Assembly: GCA_945897725.1 (NCBI GenBank)
Contig: CAMDFR010000014.1
Location: 1 to 64,000, forward strand
Direction: 5' to 3'
DNA from: Chitinophaga pinensis
Lineage (GTDB): Bacteria > Bacteroidota > Bacteroidia > Chitinophagales > CAMDFR01
DNA: 64,000 nt
The notes under the pieces were generated by a model, which had not been told where the DNA came from, ran no database searches, and saw only the letters and a list, made by a program, of their open reading frames with translations. This document shows positions 24,035 to 32,626 of this stretch, piece by piece (position 1 is the first letter of the stretch; each line of letters opens with the position of its first letter). A program made the position numbers and the translations under genes.

Positions 24035-24931
24035 ATGAAATCATTCTCCTTCATCTCTCTTTTGATAGTCTTGGCAGCTTGCCTCGCAGCACCAAAGACC
24101 AAACCAGCGAGTCAAGTCGCCTACGAAAAGGAAGCCATACAGATAGACAGTTCTTATATTCCATTTCCATGGCTGTCTACCTATCAAACAAAAAACAATC
24201 TAATCAACAGCATTGCTTTACCGAAAGGATATTATCGAGAAAAGACCATGACCACCAGTTTTACTTATTGGCTTCAGCATTTACCATTGAAGCCCGATGA
24301 TAAGATTGTGAATTTATACAATGGTGATGAAAAAGGCATTCAAAGTGCCCAGTTTGCTATCCTAGATATCGATGTAGGAACCTTAGATTTGCAACAATGT
24401 GCCGATGCCGTGATGCGTTTAAGAGCAGAATATTTATTTGCAGAAAAGCGTTTCGGCCAAATACAATTCCATTATACTTCAGGAGATTTGGCGCCTTGGG
24501 ATCAATGGCGCAAGGGCATGCGACCGATAATAAATGGAAACAAAGTCAGTTGGAAAGAAACAAGCAGCGAGGATAATAGCTACAAGAATTTTAAGAAGTA
24601 TTTAGTCAATATATTTTCTTATTGCGGTTCGCTTTCCTTATCGAGAGAGTTAAAACAGGTAGAACAGATTCATGATATAAAAGCAGGCGATGTCTTTATT
24701 AGAGGAGGAACACCCGGACATGCAGTCATTGTATTGGACGTGGCCATCAACAGAGAAAGTGGCAAAAAAATATTTCTATTAGCTCAAAGTTATATGCCCG
24801 CGCAAGAAATACATATACTAAACAACCCCAACAGAGAGGATTTGAGTCCATGGTATCAGGAAGATTTTGGAGATGAACTCATAACCCCACAATATACATT
24901 TACTAATAATGAATTGATGCGTTTCCCATAA
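24035..24931 (+). CDS. DUF4846 family lipoprotein
   Basis: This 298-residue lipoprotein has a lipobox ending at Cys16 (VLAAC). The mature part matches the DUF4846 family by its FPWLSTYQTKNNL start, the core LQQCADAVMRLRAEYLFAEK, FHYTSGDLAPWDQW and the C-terminal GDVFIRGGTPGHAVIVLDVA. The conserved His in PGHAV and the Cys (YCGSLSL) recall NlpC/P60-like hydrolase geometry, but no activity is established for the family. It sits between the aminopeptidase and ung genes with its own gap, and its function is unknown. Confidence 0.8.
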   Translation: MKSFSFISLLIVLAACLAAPKTKPASQVAYEKEAIQIDSSYIPFPWLSTYQTKNNLINSIALPKGYYREKTMTTSFTYWLQHLPLKPDDKIVNLYNGDEKGIQSAQFAILDIDVGTLDLQQCADAVMRLRAEYLFAEKRFGQIQFHYTSGDLAPWDQWRKGMRPIINGNKVSWKETSSEDNSYKNFKKYLVNIFSYCGSLSLSRELKQVEQIHDIKAGDVFIRGGTPGHAVIVLDVAINRESGKKIFLLAQSYMPAQEIHILNNPNREDLSPWYQEDFGDELITPQYTFTNNELMRFP

Positions 24932-24950
24932 TTACATCACCATTTTAGTT

Positions 24951-24981
24951 TTTGAATGTATAGAACAAGCGAGTAACTTTG
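24951..24981 (+). promoter_or_regulatory. Promoter of ung
   Basis: TTTG (24951-24954), a 19-nt spacer and TAACTTTG (24974-24981) match both consensus boxes. The ATG at 24986 is 5 nt from the -7 box, so the predicted message is leaderless. Confidence 0.8.
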
Positions 24982-24985
24982 TCAG

Positions 24986-25657
24986 ATGTCAGAGATACAG
25001 ATAGCATCTTCTTGGAAAAAAATATTATCATCATCCTTTGAAAAGCCTTATTTTCAAAGTCTTCGAGCCTTTATCAAAAATGAAAAACAAGCTGGCAAAA
25101 CGATCTATCCTGATGAACCATTGACTTTCCATGCTTTTGATGTAACGCCATTCGAACAATTAAAAGTAGTGATCCTTGGTCAAGATCCATACCACGACGA
25201 AGGTCAGGCGCATGGCTTATGCTTTTCAGTACCAGACGGCAAAGCCCTTCCACCTTCTCTACAAAATATTTTCAAAGAGATTAAAAAAGATCTAGGCATC
25301 AACATACCAGAAAGTGGTAACCTAGAGAGATGGGCGAGTCAAGGCGTACTTCTACTCAATGCAACATTAACAGTAGAAGCGCACAAAGCCGCTTCACATC
25401 AAAATAAAGGTTGGGAAATATTTACGGATAGTGTTATTCAAGAAATCTCTCATCACAAAAAGGACATCGTTTTTTTGCTCTGGGGTAATTATGCGAAACA
25501 AAAAGTAAAACTCATAGACACGAATAAACATTTGGTATTGATGAGTGGACATCCTTCCCCTTTAAGCGCTAATAGAGGGCTATGGTTTGGCAACAAGCAC
25601 TTTTCTGCAACGAATGAATTTCTTCGTTCCAAAAACAAGGGTCAAATCATTTGGTAG
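24986..25657 (+). CDS. ung: Uracil-DNA glycosylase (family 1)
   Basis: This 223-residue enzyme removes uracil from DNA in base-excision repair. The water-activating loop GQDPYHDEGQAHGLCFS begins at residue 65, with the catalytic Asp at 67. The uracil-binding Asn lies in VLLLNATLTVE, and the DNA-intercalation loop is HPSPLSANRG near residue 190. Length and motifs are those of family-1 Ung. It has an excellent -33/-7 promoter whose -7 box ends 5 nt before the ATG. Confidence 0.97.
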   Translation: MSEIQIASSWKKILSSSFEKPYFQSLRAFIKNEKQAGKTIYPDEPLTFHAFDVTPFEQLKVVILGQDPYHDEGQAHGLCFSVPDGKALPPSLQNIFKEIKKDLGINIPESGNLERWASQGVLLLNATLTVEAHKAASHQNKGWEIFTDSVIQEISHHKKDIVFLLWGNYAKQKVKLIDTNKHLVLMSGHPSPLSANRGLWFGNKHFSATNEFLRSKNKGQIIW

Positions 25658-25747
25658 AAAGCCTTTCCTTATTTAATGCTATCCATTAAACATTTCAAAA
25701 AAACAAGGCAACACTTTGCATTAGATTCATTATTTTGCAGGGTCTAG

Positions 25748-27631
25748 ATGACTCAAATGATGAAACGTTTTTTATCAAAATATAGCCTAAACCATTACCT
25801 ACTGTTAGTGATTATGATGGTGGCTAGTATACTTCGTTTTTACGATTATTTTCAATTGCCTTATATGCACGATGAACTCAGTGCCATCATTCGCTTACGT
25901 TTCGATACTTTCGCCGACCTTATAAACAAAGGAGTGGTCTGCGATACCCACCCGCCAGGGCTACATGTTTTTTTATATTACTGGGCCTCCCTCTTCGGCA
26001 CCAAAGCCCCAATCATGAAGCTGCCATTTATTGTAATGGGCATCGGAAGTGTTTACATGATTTATTGGTTGGGTAAAAATTGGTTTGGAGCATCTTGCGG
26101 CCTTTTATCTGCAGCCTTTCTAGCCAGCATTCAATACACTATTTTTTATAGCGAAATTATTCGAATGTATGCTTCAGGCTTATTTCTTTGTTTACTATTA
26201 TTAGTCTTCTGGACAACTATTTTTGTACTCAAAAAGGATAAAAGTGCTTTTTGGGAATATGTTGTCTATGGTGTCTTACTGGCTGCTTGTGCCTACAATC
26301 ATCATTTCTCTGCGCTCTTTGCTGCCATTGTATTTTTCTTTGGCTTCATCTACTCTAACAGAAATCAATGGATAGCACAGCTATTATCAGCTTTACTTGC
26401 AGCGATATTATATCTTCCGAATGTTTCCATTTTTATCAGTCAACTTCAACAAGGTGGAAATGGCGATTGGATGAGCAAACCTGCCAATCGATTCATCATT
26501 GATTTTATGCATTATGTTTTTCAGTTTTCTTTGTTGGCAGAACTGCTGGTGGCTTCCATCATCGTTGGCAGTTTGATCTACGCAATTCGAAATAAACAAA
26601 AAGATCAGCAACGATTTAAATTGCAATTTTTCGCCTTATCATTATTTGCCATCACTTATATTCTTGCCTTCATTTATTCCATCAAAATCAATCCAGTGCT
26701 TCAATACTCTGGCTTAATATTCTCTTTTCCGATGTTACTTTTATTGGCATTTTCCTATAGCAGCTATTTCAGTAAACCATTGACTGCTATACTTTGCGTG
26801 CTGCTCATGTCACTTAATATTTTTGTGCTGTTTGGACAAAGACATCATTATGAAGTGATACAAAAACAACCGATGTTTCAAAGCACTCAATTTTTGCATC
26901 AGCATCCACAATACACAAAAAATGCCCTCATTCTTTTTAGCGAAAATTATAAGTATTATGAGTGGTATAGAAATGATTGGGGCGACAAGTATGCCTATAT
27001 ATCTACCAAAATACATCCACTCTCCTATCAGCAATTAGATAGCCTTTTGCAACAATCCAAGGCTGACTATTTTATGGCAGGCAATATACCCATGGATCAA
27101 ATGCTACTTGCAAGACAATACTTTCCATGTGAAGAAGAAAAAGTATATGGATTTACCAATTGTTTCTATGTGCTTTCCAGAAAAACAGCACTTCAAAATA
27201 CATCTATTTCAAGCATTCAAAAAGTCGACACTCAAGTATCAGGAACGCTAGCAGAAATACTTTATACCACGCAAGTTCACCTAAATGCAAACAACTATCA
27301 TGCTCGCTACGATTATGCATTTGAGACAATAAACGATTCAAGTCTACTATATAATACAAGCATTTTAATTGAAGCAAAACTGAATGGGAATATAATATAT
27401 AACAACGATTGTCCGTTAAGAAACTATATCAAAAACAATGGAGATACCAGCGTTAAGATTTGTTTATCCGAGAGATTTGAACACATCATCAAGTATTACC
27501 AATTAAATAAAAACCTAGACATTACAGTCAGCATATTACAAGACAAGAATCATAAGTTGATGAGAGAAAAAGAAACTTTCAAGATAATCGCTGACAACAA
27601 TTTGGTATACTCTTTGTACTTTCCAATATAA
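25748..27631 (+). CDS. GT39/PMT-like membrane glycosyltransferase
   Basis: This 627-residue polytopic protein has about ten to twelve transmembrane segments in residues 12-360 and a periplasmic C-terminal domain. The first external loop carries the acidic pair in YMHDELSAIIRLRF, the conserved Asp-Glu of the dolichyl-phosphate-mannose-protein mannosyltransferase / ArnT superfamily, then DTHPPGLHVFLYYW. It would transfer a sugar from a polyprenyl phosphate to an envelope acceptor. Polyprenyl phosphosugar synthases of the GT2 type (at 50882 and 53156) are candidates for making its donor. An ATG 12 nt downstream (MKRFLSKY) is an alternative start. The acceptor is unknown. Confidence 0.8.
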   Translation: MTQMMKRFLSKYSLNHYLLLVIMMVASILRFYDYFQLPYMHDELSAIIRLRFDTFADLINKGVVCDTHPPGLHVFLYYWASLFGTKAPIMKLPFIVMGIGSVYMIYWLGKNWFGASCGLLSAAFLASIQYTIFYSEIIRMYASGLFLCLLLLVFWTTIFVLKKDKSAFWEYVVYGVLLAACAYNHHFSALFAAIVFFFGFIYSNRNQWIAQLLSALLAAILYLPNVSIFISQLQQGGNGDWMSKPANRFIIDFMHYVFQFSLLAELLVASIIVGSLIYAIRNKQKDQQRFKLQFFALSLFAITYILAFIYSIKINPVLQYSGLIFSFPMLLLLAFSYSSYFSKPLTAILCVLLMSLNIFVLFGQRHHYEVIQKQPMFQSTQFLHQHPQYTKNALILFSENYKYYEWYRNDWGDKYAYISTKIHPLSYQQLDSLLQQSKADYFMAGNIPMDQMLLARQYFPCEEEKVYGFTNCFYVLSRKTALQNTSISSIQKVDTQVSGTLAEILYTTQVHLNANNYHARYDYAFETINDSSLLYNTSILIEAKLNGNIIYNNDCPLRNYIKNNGDTSVKICLSERFEHIIKYYQLNKNLDITVSILQDKNHKLMREKETFKIIADNNLVYSLYFPI

Positions 27632-27664
27632 ACAACAAAATATTTGTACTTTTAATTTTATTAA

Positions 27665-29611
27665 ATGATCACATCAAAACATAGAATACCAATGAGATTA
27701 TATGCCTGCTTTGCCATCCTATTCTTAAGTTTATTAAGCACCTCTTGCTATACGCAAGTTAAAACGATGAAAACCGCTGATAAAAAGGCATTGAACTATG
27801 CTAACGAAGCAAGAATAAGCATGAGTAGCGGCCAGACAGATAAGGCTATTGAATATCTAAAAATGGCTATTGAGATAGAACCAGAATTTATTGATGCTTG
27901 GAATACGATGGCAAATTTCTATCTCTATAAAAATGACATGGATCATGCCATGCCTGCCTTCATCAAAACAATAGAATTAGACCCAAAATACGATTATAGC
28001 GCCTATATACTATTGGCACGTATCTATCTGATGCAAGAAAAATTTGATGAGGCTGAAAGCACCGTGGATAAATTATTAGCAATGGAAGATGCCACTGCTA
28101 AACAAAAGAAAGATGGTACTCAGATTAAACAGAATTGTGTATTTTCTAAAGATGCCATCGCACATCCTGTTCCTTTTGATATAAAAAATCTTGGCACCAC
28201 TGTCAACTCTAAATATGCTGAGTACTTCCCTGCATTAACCGCTGATGATGAATATTTATATTTCACCAAACGCGACAATACAACTGGACACGCTCAAGAG
28301 GATATTTGGTATTCGAGAAATGACAAAAAAGGAGGATGGTTGCCTGCACAACGTTTGGGAGAAACAGTAAATACCGAAGATGGCAATGAAGGCGCCCATA
28401 CAATTTCGCCAAATGGCAAATATTTAATTTTCACAAAATGTCAAAGTCCAGATGGCATGGGTAGTTGCGACCTTTACATCTCTAAAAGAGATGGCGAAGA
28501 TTGGTCCGTAGCGCGCAATTTAGGTCCTAACATCAATACAGGTGCCTTCGAATCACAGGCCTCCATTTCTGGCGATAGCAAAACCTTATATTTTGTAAGA
28601 GCTGTTTCAAAGGACAATACACAAATTATGTATAGCACCTTGGATGAAAAGACTGGATTCGCTGCAGCGCTACCTTTGAGTGACGCAATCAATACAGAAT
28701 ATCGTGAACAAAGACCATTCATTCATCCAGATAATAATACCTTATATTTCCTGTCAGACGGACATCCTGGCATGGGTGGAGATGATATATTTGTATCTCG
28801 AAAAGATGCGGCTGGCAATTGGGGTGCGCCCGTAAACTTGGGCTATCCAATCAATTCTTCTGGTGATGAAGGGGGTATTTTTATCAGCTCTGATGGTAAA
28901 AAAGCCTATATCGCTTCTGAAAGAAAAGGTGGATTGGGTATTGATGATATCTATTCATTTGATTTGTATGAGGCTGCTCGTCCATCGATGGTGACCTATG
29001 TGAAAGGTACAGTAACTGATATTGATTCGAAACTGCCATTACAAGCCAATATTCAATTGTTTGATGTGGAGACAGGTGAAAAAATTACCACCCTGACATC
29101 GGATCCTAAGAATGGATTTTTCATGATTACTTTACCTGTCGGAAAGGATTATATGTACAATGTTTCAAAGGATGGCTATCTGTTTTACTCTGAGAATTTT
29201 TCTTTGAAAGAGCATGATGCTATCAAACCTTATAATCTCGATGTAGCACTTTCTAAAATTAAAGAAGGGGTGAGTATTGTGCTTAAAAATATTTTCTTCG
29301 AAACCAATAAAGCAGAGCTAAAGGAGGAGTCGAAAACCGAGTTGGATAAATTGGTAGATTTATTGACTAAAAATCCAATGCTCAAAATAGAAATTGGTGG
29401 TCATACTGACAATGTTGGTGCAGATGCCGATAATCTGAAGCTCTCAGACGCCCGTGCAAAATCGGTGATGGCTTATTTGGTAGCTCATGGCATTAGTGCG
29501 GATCGACTCACAGCTAGAGGATATGGAGAAACCATGCCAATCGCAGATAATAATAATGTTGAAGGTCGCGCACTTAACCGTAGAACAGAGTTCAAAGTTA
29601 CCAGCAAATAA
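27665..29611 (+). CDS. OmpA-family protein with TPR, PD40 and CNA/CarboxypepD-like domains
   Basis: This 648-residue outer-membrane-associated protein is probably a lipoprotein (STSC at residue 28). The order is TPR pairs (about 45-140), PD40/WD40-like blades (about 185-435, DDEYLYFTKRD and EDIWYSRNDKKGGW), a regulatory-like beta-sandwich (about 440-530, YVKGTVTDIDSKLPLQANI) and a C-terminal OmpA domain that binds peptidoglycan (FFETNKAELKEES, then the NVEGRALNRRTEF arginine motif). This is the architecture of Bacteroidota PorE-like proteins associated with type IX secretion, but many paralogues have no such role. No other T9SS genes are in the window. A second ATG at 27692 gives a shorter signal. 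Confidence 0.87.
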   Translation: MITSKHRIPMRLYACFAILFLSLLSTSCYTQVKTMKTADKKALNYANEARISMSSGQTDKAIEYLKMAIEIEPEFIDAWNTMANFYLYKNDMDHAMPAFIKTIELDPKYDYSAYILLARIYLMQEKFDEAESTVDKLLAMEDATAKQKKDGTQIKQNCVFSKDAIAHPVPFDIKNLGTTVNSKYAEYFPALTADDEYLYFTKRDNTTGHAQEDIWYSRNDKKGGWLPAQRLGETVNTEDGNEGAHTISPNGKYLIFTKCQSPDGMGSCDLYISKRDGEDWSVARNLGPNINTGAFESQASISGDSKTLYFVRAVSKDNTQIMYSTLDEKTGFAAALPLSDAINTEYREQRPFIHPDNNTLYFLSDGHPGMGGDDIFVSRKDAAGNWGAPVNLGYPINSSGDEGGIFISSDGKKAYIASERKGGLGIDDIYSFDLYEAARPSMVTYVKGTVTDIDSKLPLQANIQLFDVETGEKITTLTSDPKNGFFMITLPVGKDYMYNVSKDGYLFYSENFSLKEHDAIKPYNLDVALSKIKEGVSIVLKNIFFETNKAELKEESKTELDKLVDLLTKNPMLKIEIGGHTDNVGADADNLKLSDARAKSVMAYLVAHGISADRLTARGYGETMPIADNNNVEGRALNRRTEFKVTSK

Positions 29612-29634
29612 TTTATTTATGAATATGGGCTTAT

Positions 29635-29720
29635 CCCAGCTGCCAATACCAAAGGCAGCTGGGTCGGGCTTTCCGCTATAGGCCACAAAGACAAGGTGGC
29701 GCTGCCGCTTCAATCCCTTA
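29635..29720. repeat. GC-rich intergenic island (copy D)
   Basis: A perfect 10-bp hairpin CCCAGCTGCC (29635-29644) / GGCAGCTGGG (29654-29663) is followed by GGGCTTTCCGCTATAGG and, 30 nt later, GCTTCAATCCCTTA (29707-29720). These cores recur near 8.7 kb and 36.75 kb. The hairpin lacks a T-run, but its place 24 nt after the OmpA-family stop lets it act as a transcript end. Confidence 0.55.
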
Positions 29721-29766
29721 AGCGAATTTATCCTAGCAATGATGCCATCTGTTATTGGAAACAATA

Positions 29767-29989
29767 AGCATACCATGATGCTGAAACATGCGACCCCAAA
29801 GGGGTCGTACATCAACGACTATGCTTGGCTACAAACATGCAATCCTTTCAGGATTGTCCAAATTCCATTCTAATGAATCCAAAGGATTCAAATATCTATA
29901 GCATACAATGATTCCGAAACATCCGACTCCGAAGGGGTCGTACATCAACGACTATGGTTGGCTATAAACATGCAATCCTTTTAGGATTA
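29767..29989. repeat. REP array, family 2 (two 90-bp units plus hairpin)
   Basis: Two gap-free 90-bp copies (29767-29856 and 29900-29989, 80 of 90 bases equal by hand) each carry two hairpins: CGACCCC-AAA-GGGGTCG (or CGACTCC-GAA-GGGGTCG) and CAATCCT-TTC-AGGATTG. Between them sits a third hairpin type, GAATCC-AAA-GGATTC (29875-29889). All have 3-nt loops, as REP sequences do. They differ completely from the GCTCC family near 13 kb. Confidence 0.85.
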
Positions 29990-30339
29990 GGCAAGGAAAA
30001 GATTTACCGTTTATAAATTTAAATCATAAAAGATATCCGAATCTTTAATATTAAAACAAATAAAGCCACATTTCTGATTTATAGGGAAATGTATGATTTT
30101 CAAGATCAATGGAAAGTTTTGCCAGAAAGGATTTTAATCAATAAAAATCCGTATAACTACTAAAATAAAATAATCAATAATTAAGAAATCCTTTGGGAAT
30201 GATACATCATGAAATGAACCGTATATGAGTTTTGATGAATCTAAAATATCCGAAATCATTATGTTTATGATTGAAATAAGACAAGTTTCGAAAAGATGTC
30301 TGTTTAGCTAAAACTTAATCGCCCATTCAAAAAAAATAC
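29990..30339. other. Gene-free AT-rich stretch before RAYT 2
   Basis: About 350 bases between the REP units and the transposase-like gene. I see no credible coding frame, RNA or strong promoter. Fragments such as AGGATTTTAATCAAT echo the AGGATT half of the neighbouring hairpins and may be decayed REP copies. Confidence 0.4.
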
Positions 30340-30801
30340 ATGTCAGGAACATTCTCTCAATTATATATTCAAGTTATTTTTGCAGTTAAAAATCGTGAAA
30401 GCTTGATTCATTCTTCTTGGGAAGAAGAACTCTATAAATACATCACAGGCATTGTGCAGAAGAAAGGACAGAAAATACTGGCCATAAATGGAATGCCTGA
30501 CCATGTGCATATTTTAATTGGCATGAAACCCAATTGTTCCCTATCTGACTTGGTGAGAGAGGTAAAAAAATCCAGTAATGATTTTATCAAGGAGAAAAAA
30601 TTTAGCAAACATAAATTTAATTGGCAAGAAGGATATGGTGCATTTTCCTATAATCATTCAAACTTAGAAAAAGTAATAGCATACATCATGAACCAAAAAA
30701 AACATCACAAAAAAAGGACATTCAAAGAAGAGTATATTGACTTCATGCAAAAATTTTCAATTGACTTTAAACTAGAATATTTATTTGAATGGTTGGAGTA
30801 A
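30340..30801 (+). CDS. REP-associated tyrosine transposase, second paralogue
   Basis: This 153-residue Y1 HUH protein has HVH in GMPDHVHILIGM and the catalytic Tyr in VIAYIMNQKKHH. Its start (SQLYIQVIFAVKNRE) and end (LEYLFEWLE) parallel the 160-residue paralogue at 13518, with clear but moderate similarity. Both keep the WQEGYGAFSY / WQEGFGAFSY block. Its own upstream palindromes are of a different sequence family, which fits one RAYT per REP family. No inverted ends or target duplications of an IS are seen. It lies between the OmpA-family gene and icd. Confidence 0.9.
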   Translation: MSGTFSQLYIQVIFAVKNRESLIHSSWEEELYKYITGIVQKKGQKILAINGMPDHVHILIGMKPNCSLSDLVREVKKSSNDFIKEKKFSKHKFNWQEGYGAFSYNHSNLEKVIAYIMNQKKHHKKRTFKEEYIDFMQKFSIDFKLEYLFEWLE

Positions 30802-30945
30802 TAGCTGACTTTACTCTTATTTTATATTATAAAAATGCTCTTGAATTAGAGAGACATCTTATCACGCCATTTGCATTTTTGTTCTTAAAAATTGGCGCTT
30901 ATCTATCACCTTGCTTAACTCTAATTCCAAGCTTTGAAACCAAAC

Positions 30946-31030
30946 ACCGGGTGAGCGATAGCAGGCGGCACATAGTAAAGCCGTATAGCGCGACGGTATG
31001 GCGGGCTTTTGGGCCATAGCGACACCCCCA
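30946..31030. repeat. GC-rich intergenic island (copy E)
   Basis: On the minus strand GTCGCTATGGCCC and GCCGCCTGCTATCGCTC resemble the TTCCGCTATAGGCC and CCGCTTCAATCC cores of copy D. It occupies most of the 346-bp gap before icd; the remainder holds only the icd promoter. Confidence 0.4.
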
Positions 31031-31096
31031 AACAGCAGGAGACAAAGTGGAACAGAATATTTTCAAAAACGACTGCCTTTTTGGGTGAAAAAGCCG

Positions 31097-31104
31097 TATT
31101 TTTG
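31097..31104 (+). promoter_or_regulatory. -7 promoter box for icd
   Basis: TATTTTTG followed by C matches TAnnTTTG, 44 nt before the ATG at 31148. The nearest TTTG upstream (31080-31083) is too close for the usual spacer. Confidence 0.55.
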
Positions 31105-31147
31105 CATTCGAAAACGAAGTACATAAACATATAAAAATTACAACATT

Positions 31148-32410
31148 ATGGGAGAGAAAATCACGATTCAGAATGGTAAATTAAATATACCAAATCACCC
31201 TGTTATTCCCTTTATTGAGGGCGATGGCATTGGAGTTGATATTTGGCCTGCATCTCAAGCGGTATTTGATGCAGCAGTTGAAAAAGCATATGGTGGCACA
31301 CGCAAGATCGAGTGGACTGAGGTTTTAGCGGGTGAAAAAGCTTTTAACCAAACAGGAAGCTGGTTGCCACAAGCAACATTAGATACCATTAATGAATATT
31401 TATTTGCCATCAAAGGACCTTTGACAACTCCAGTGGGTGGAGGTATTCGCTCATTGAATGTAGCATTGCGTCAACAATTAGATTTATATGCATGTCTTCG
31501 TCCCGTGAAACATTTCACTGGTGTTCCTTCTCCAGTAATACGTCCGCAAGATGTTGACATGGTTATTTTCCGTGAAAATACGGAAGATATTTATGCAGGT
31601 ATCGAGTTCATGGCTGGTTCGCCAGAGGCTATAAAATTGCGAGATTTCTTGGTGAATGAAATGGGGGTAAAAAATATTCGTTTCCCAGAATCCTCTTCTC
31701 TTGGTATTAAACCAGTTTCTAAAGAAGGTACTGAAAGATTAGTTAGAGCAGCTTTGGAGTATTGTTTGAAATACAACAGAAAAAGCGTGACTTTGGTACA
31801 TAAAGGAAACATCATGAAGTACACTGAAGGAATGTTTAAACAATGGGGTTATGAATTGGCAGAAAGAGAATTTGGTGATCAATTTTACACTTGGAATCAG
31901 TGGGAAAAAACCAAAGCAGCTAGCGGTGAAGCAGTGGCGAATGAAGAACAAAAAGCAGCCTTAGCTTCAGGTAAAATTTTGGTAAAAGATGCGATTGCGG
32001 ATAATTTCTTACAACAAATTTTATTGCGTCCAAGTGAATATGATTTGGTAGCGACGTTGAATTTGAATGGTGATTATATCTCTGATGCATTGGCTGCAGA
32101 GGTTGGTGGCATTGGTATTGCACCGGGTGCTAACATCAACTATATCTCCGGTCATGCGATCTTTGAAGCAACACATGGTACGGCTCCAAAATATGCTGGT
32201 CAAGATAAAGTAAACCCAAGTTCGGTGATTTTATCTGGTGTGATGATGTTCGAATATATGGAATGGATTGAAGCAGCGAATTTAATTTTGAATGGCCTAG
32301 AAAAAGCAATTGCTTCTAAAAATGTAACCTATGATTTCGCTAGGATGTTACCGGGTTCTAAAGAATTGAAATGTTCTGAGTTTGCGCAAGAGATTATTAA
32401 GAATATGTAA
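31148..32410 (+). CDS. icd: Isocitrate dehydrogenase, NADP-dependent (E. coli type)
   Basis: This 420-residue TCA-cycle enzyme oxidatively decarboxylates isocitrate to 2-oxoglutarate. The dinucleotide/substrate entry motif [14 protein letters not shown] is near the N-terminus. The isocitrate-binding phosphorylatable Ser is in [13 protein letters not shown]. The coenzyme loop reads [17 protein letters not shown], in which Lys and Tyr mark NADP specificity in the E. coli enzyme. It has its own promoter and a perfect terminator, so it is monocistronic. Confidence 0.96.
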   Translation: MGEKITIQNGKLNIPNHPVIPFIEGDGIGVDIWPASQAVFDAAVEKAYGGTRKIEWTEVLAGEKAFNQTGSWLPQATLDTINEYLFAIKGPLTTPVGGGIRSLNVALRQQLDLYACLRPVKHFTGVPSPVIRPQDVDMVIFRENTEDIYAGIEFMAGSPEAIKLRDFLVNEMGVKNIRFPESSSLGIKPVSKEGTERLVRAALEYCLKYNRKSVTLVHKGNIMKYTEGMFKQWGYELAEREFGDQFYTWNQWEKTKAASGEAVANEEQKAALASGKILVKDAIADNFLQQILLRPSEYDLVATLNLNGDYISDALAAEVGGIGIAPGANINYISGHAIFEATHGTAPKYAGQDKVNPSSVILSGVMMFEYMEWIEAANLILNGLEKAIASKNVTYDFARMLPGSKELKCSEFAQEIIKNM

Positions 32411-32430
32411 TTTCTCTGCTTATTCAATAT

Positions 32431-32464
32431 AAAAAACCTTCGAATCGTTCGAAGGTTTTTTTTT
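32431..32464 (+). terminator. Rho-independent terminator after icd
   Basis: AAAAAACCTTCGAA and TTCGAAGGTTTTTT form a perfect 14-bp stem around TCG, followed by further Ts, 20 nt after the icd stop. Confidence 0.92.
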
Positions 32465-32626
32465 GTCAGTCGAATCCATTAAAGGCATCTGTTTCCATTG
32501 ATTTGACATCTATCAAAATACGAAAAGGAAAATCTTAGGTGGAAAACTTTATAGGATTTACTTTTATAGATACATGCAAAAAACTTTCCAAAGCATTTAT
32601 CTTCACATCCCAATTTTAAACGACTG

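Noticed and set aside
29635-29663. Hairpin after the OmpA-family gene as a Rho-independent terminator
   Set aside because: The stem is strong but no T-run follows on either strand; I list it as part of the GC-rich island instead.
30789-31019. A 76-codon open frame between RAYT 2 and icd
   Set aside because: It overlaps the RAYT end and a GC-rich island and has no conserved features.
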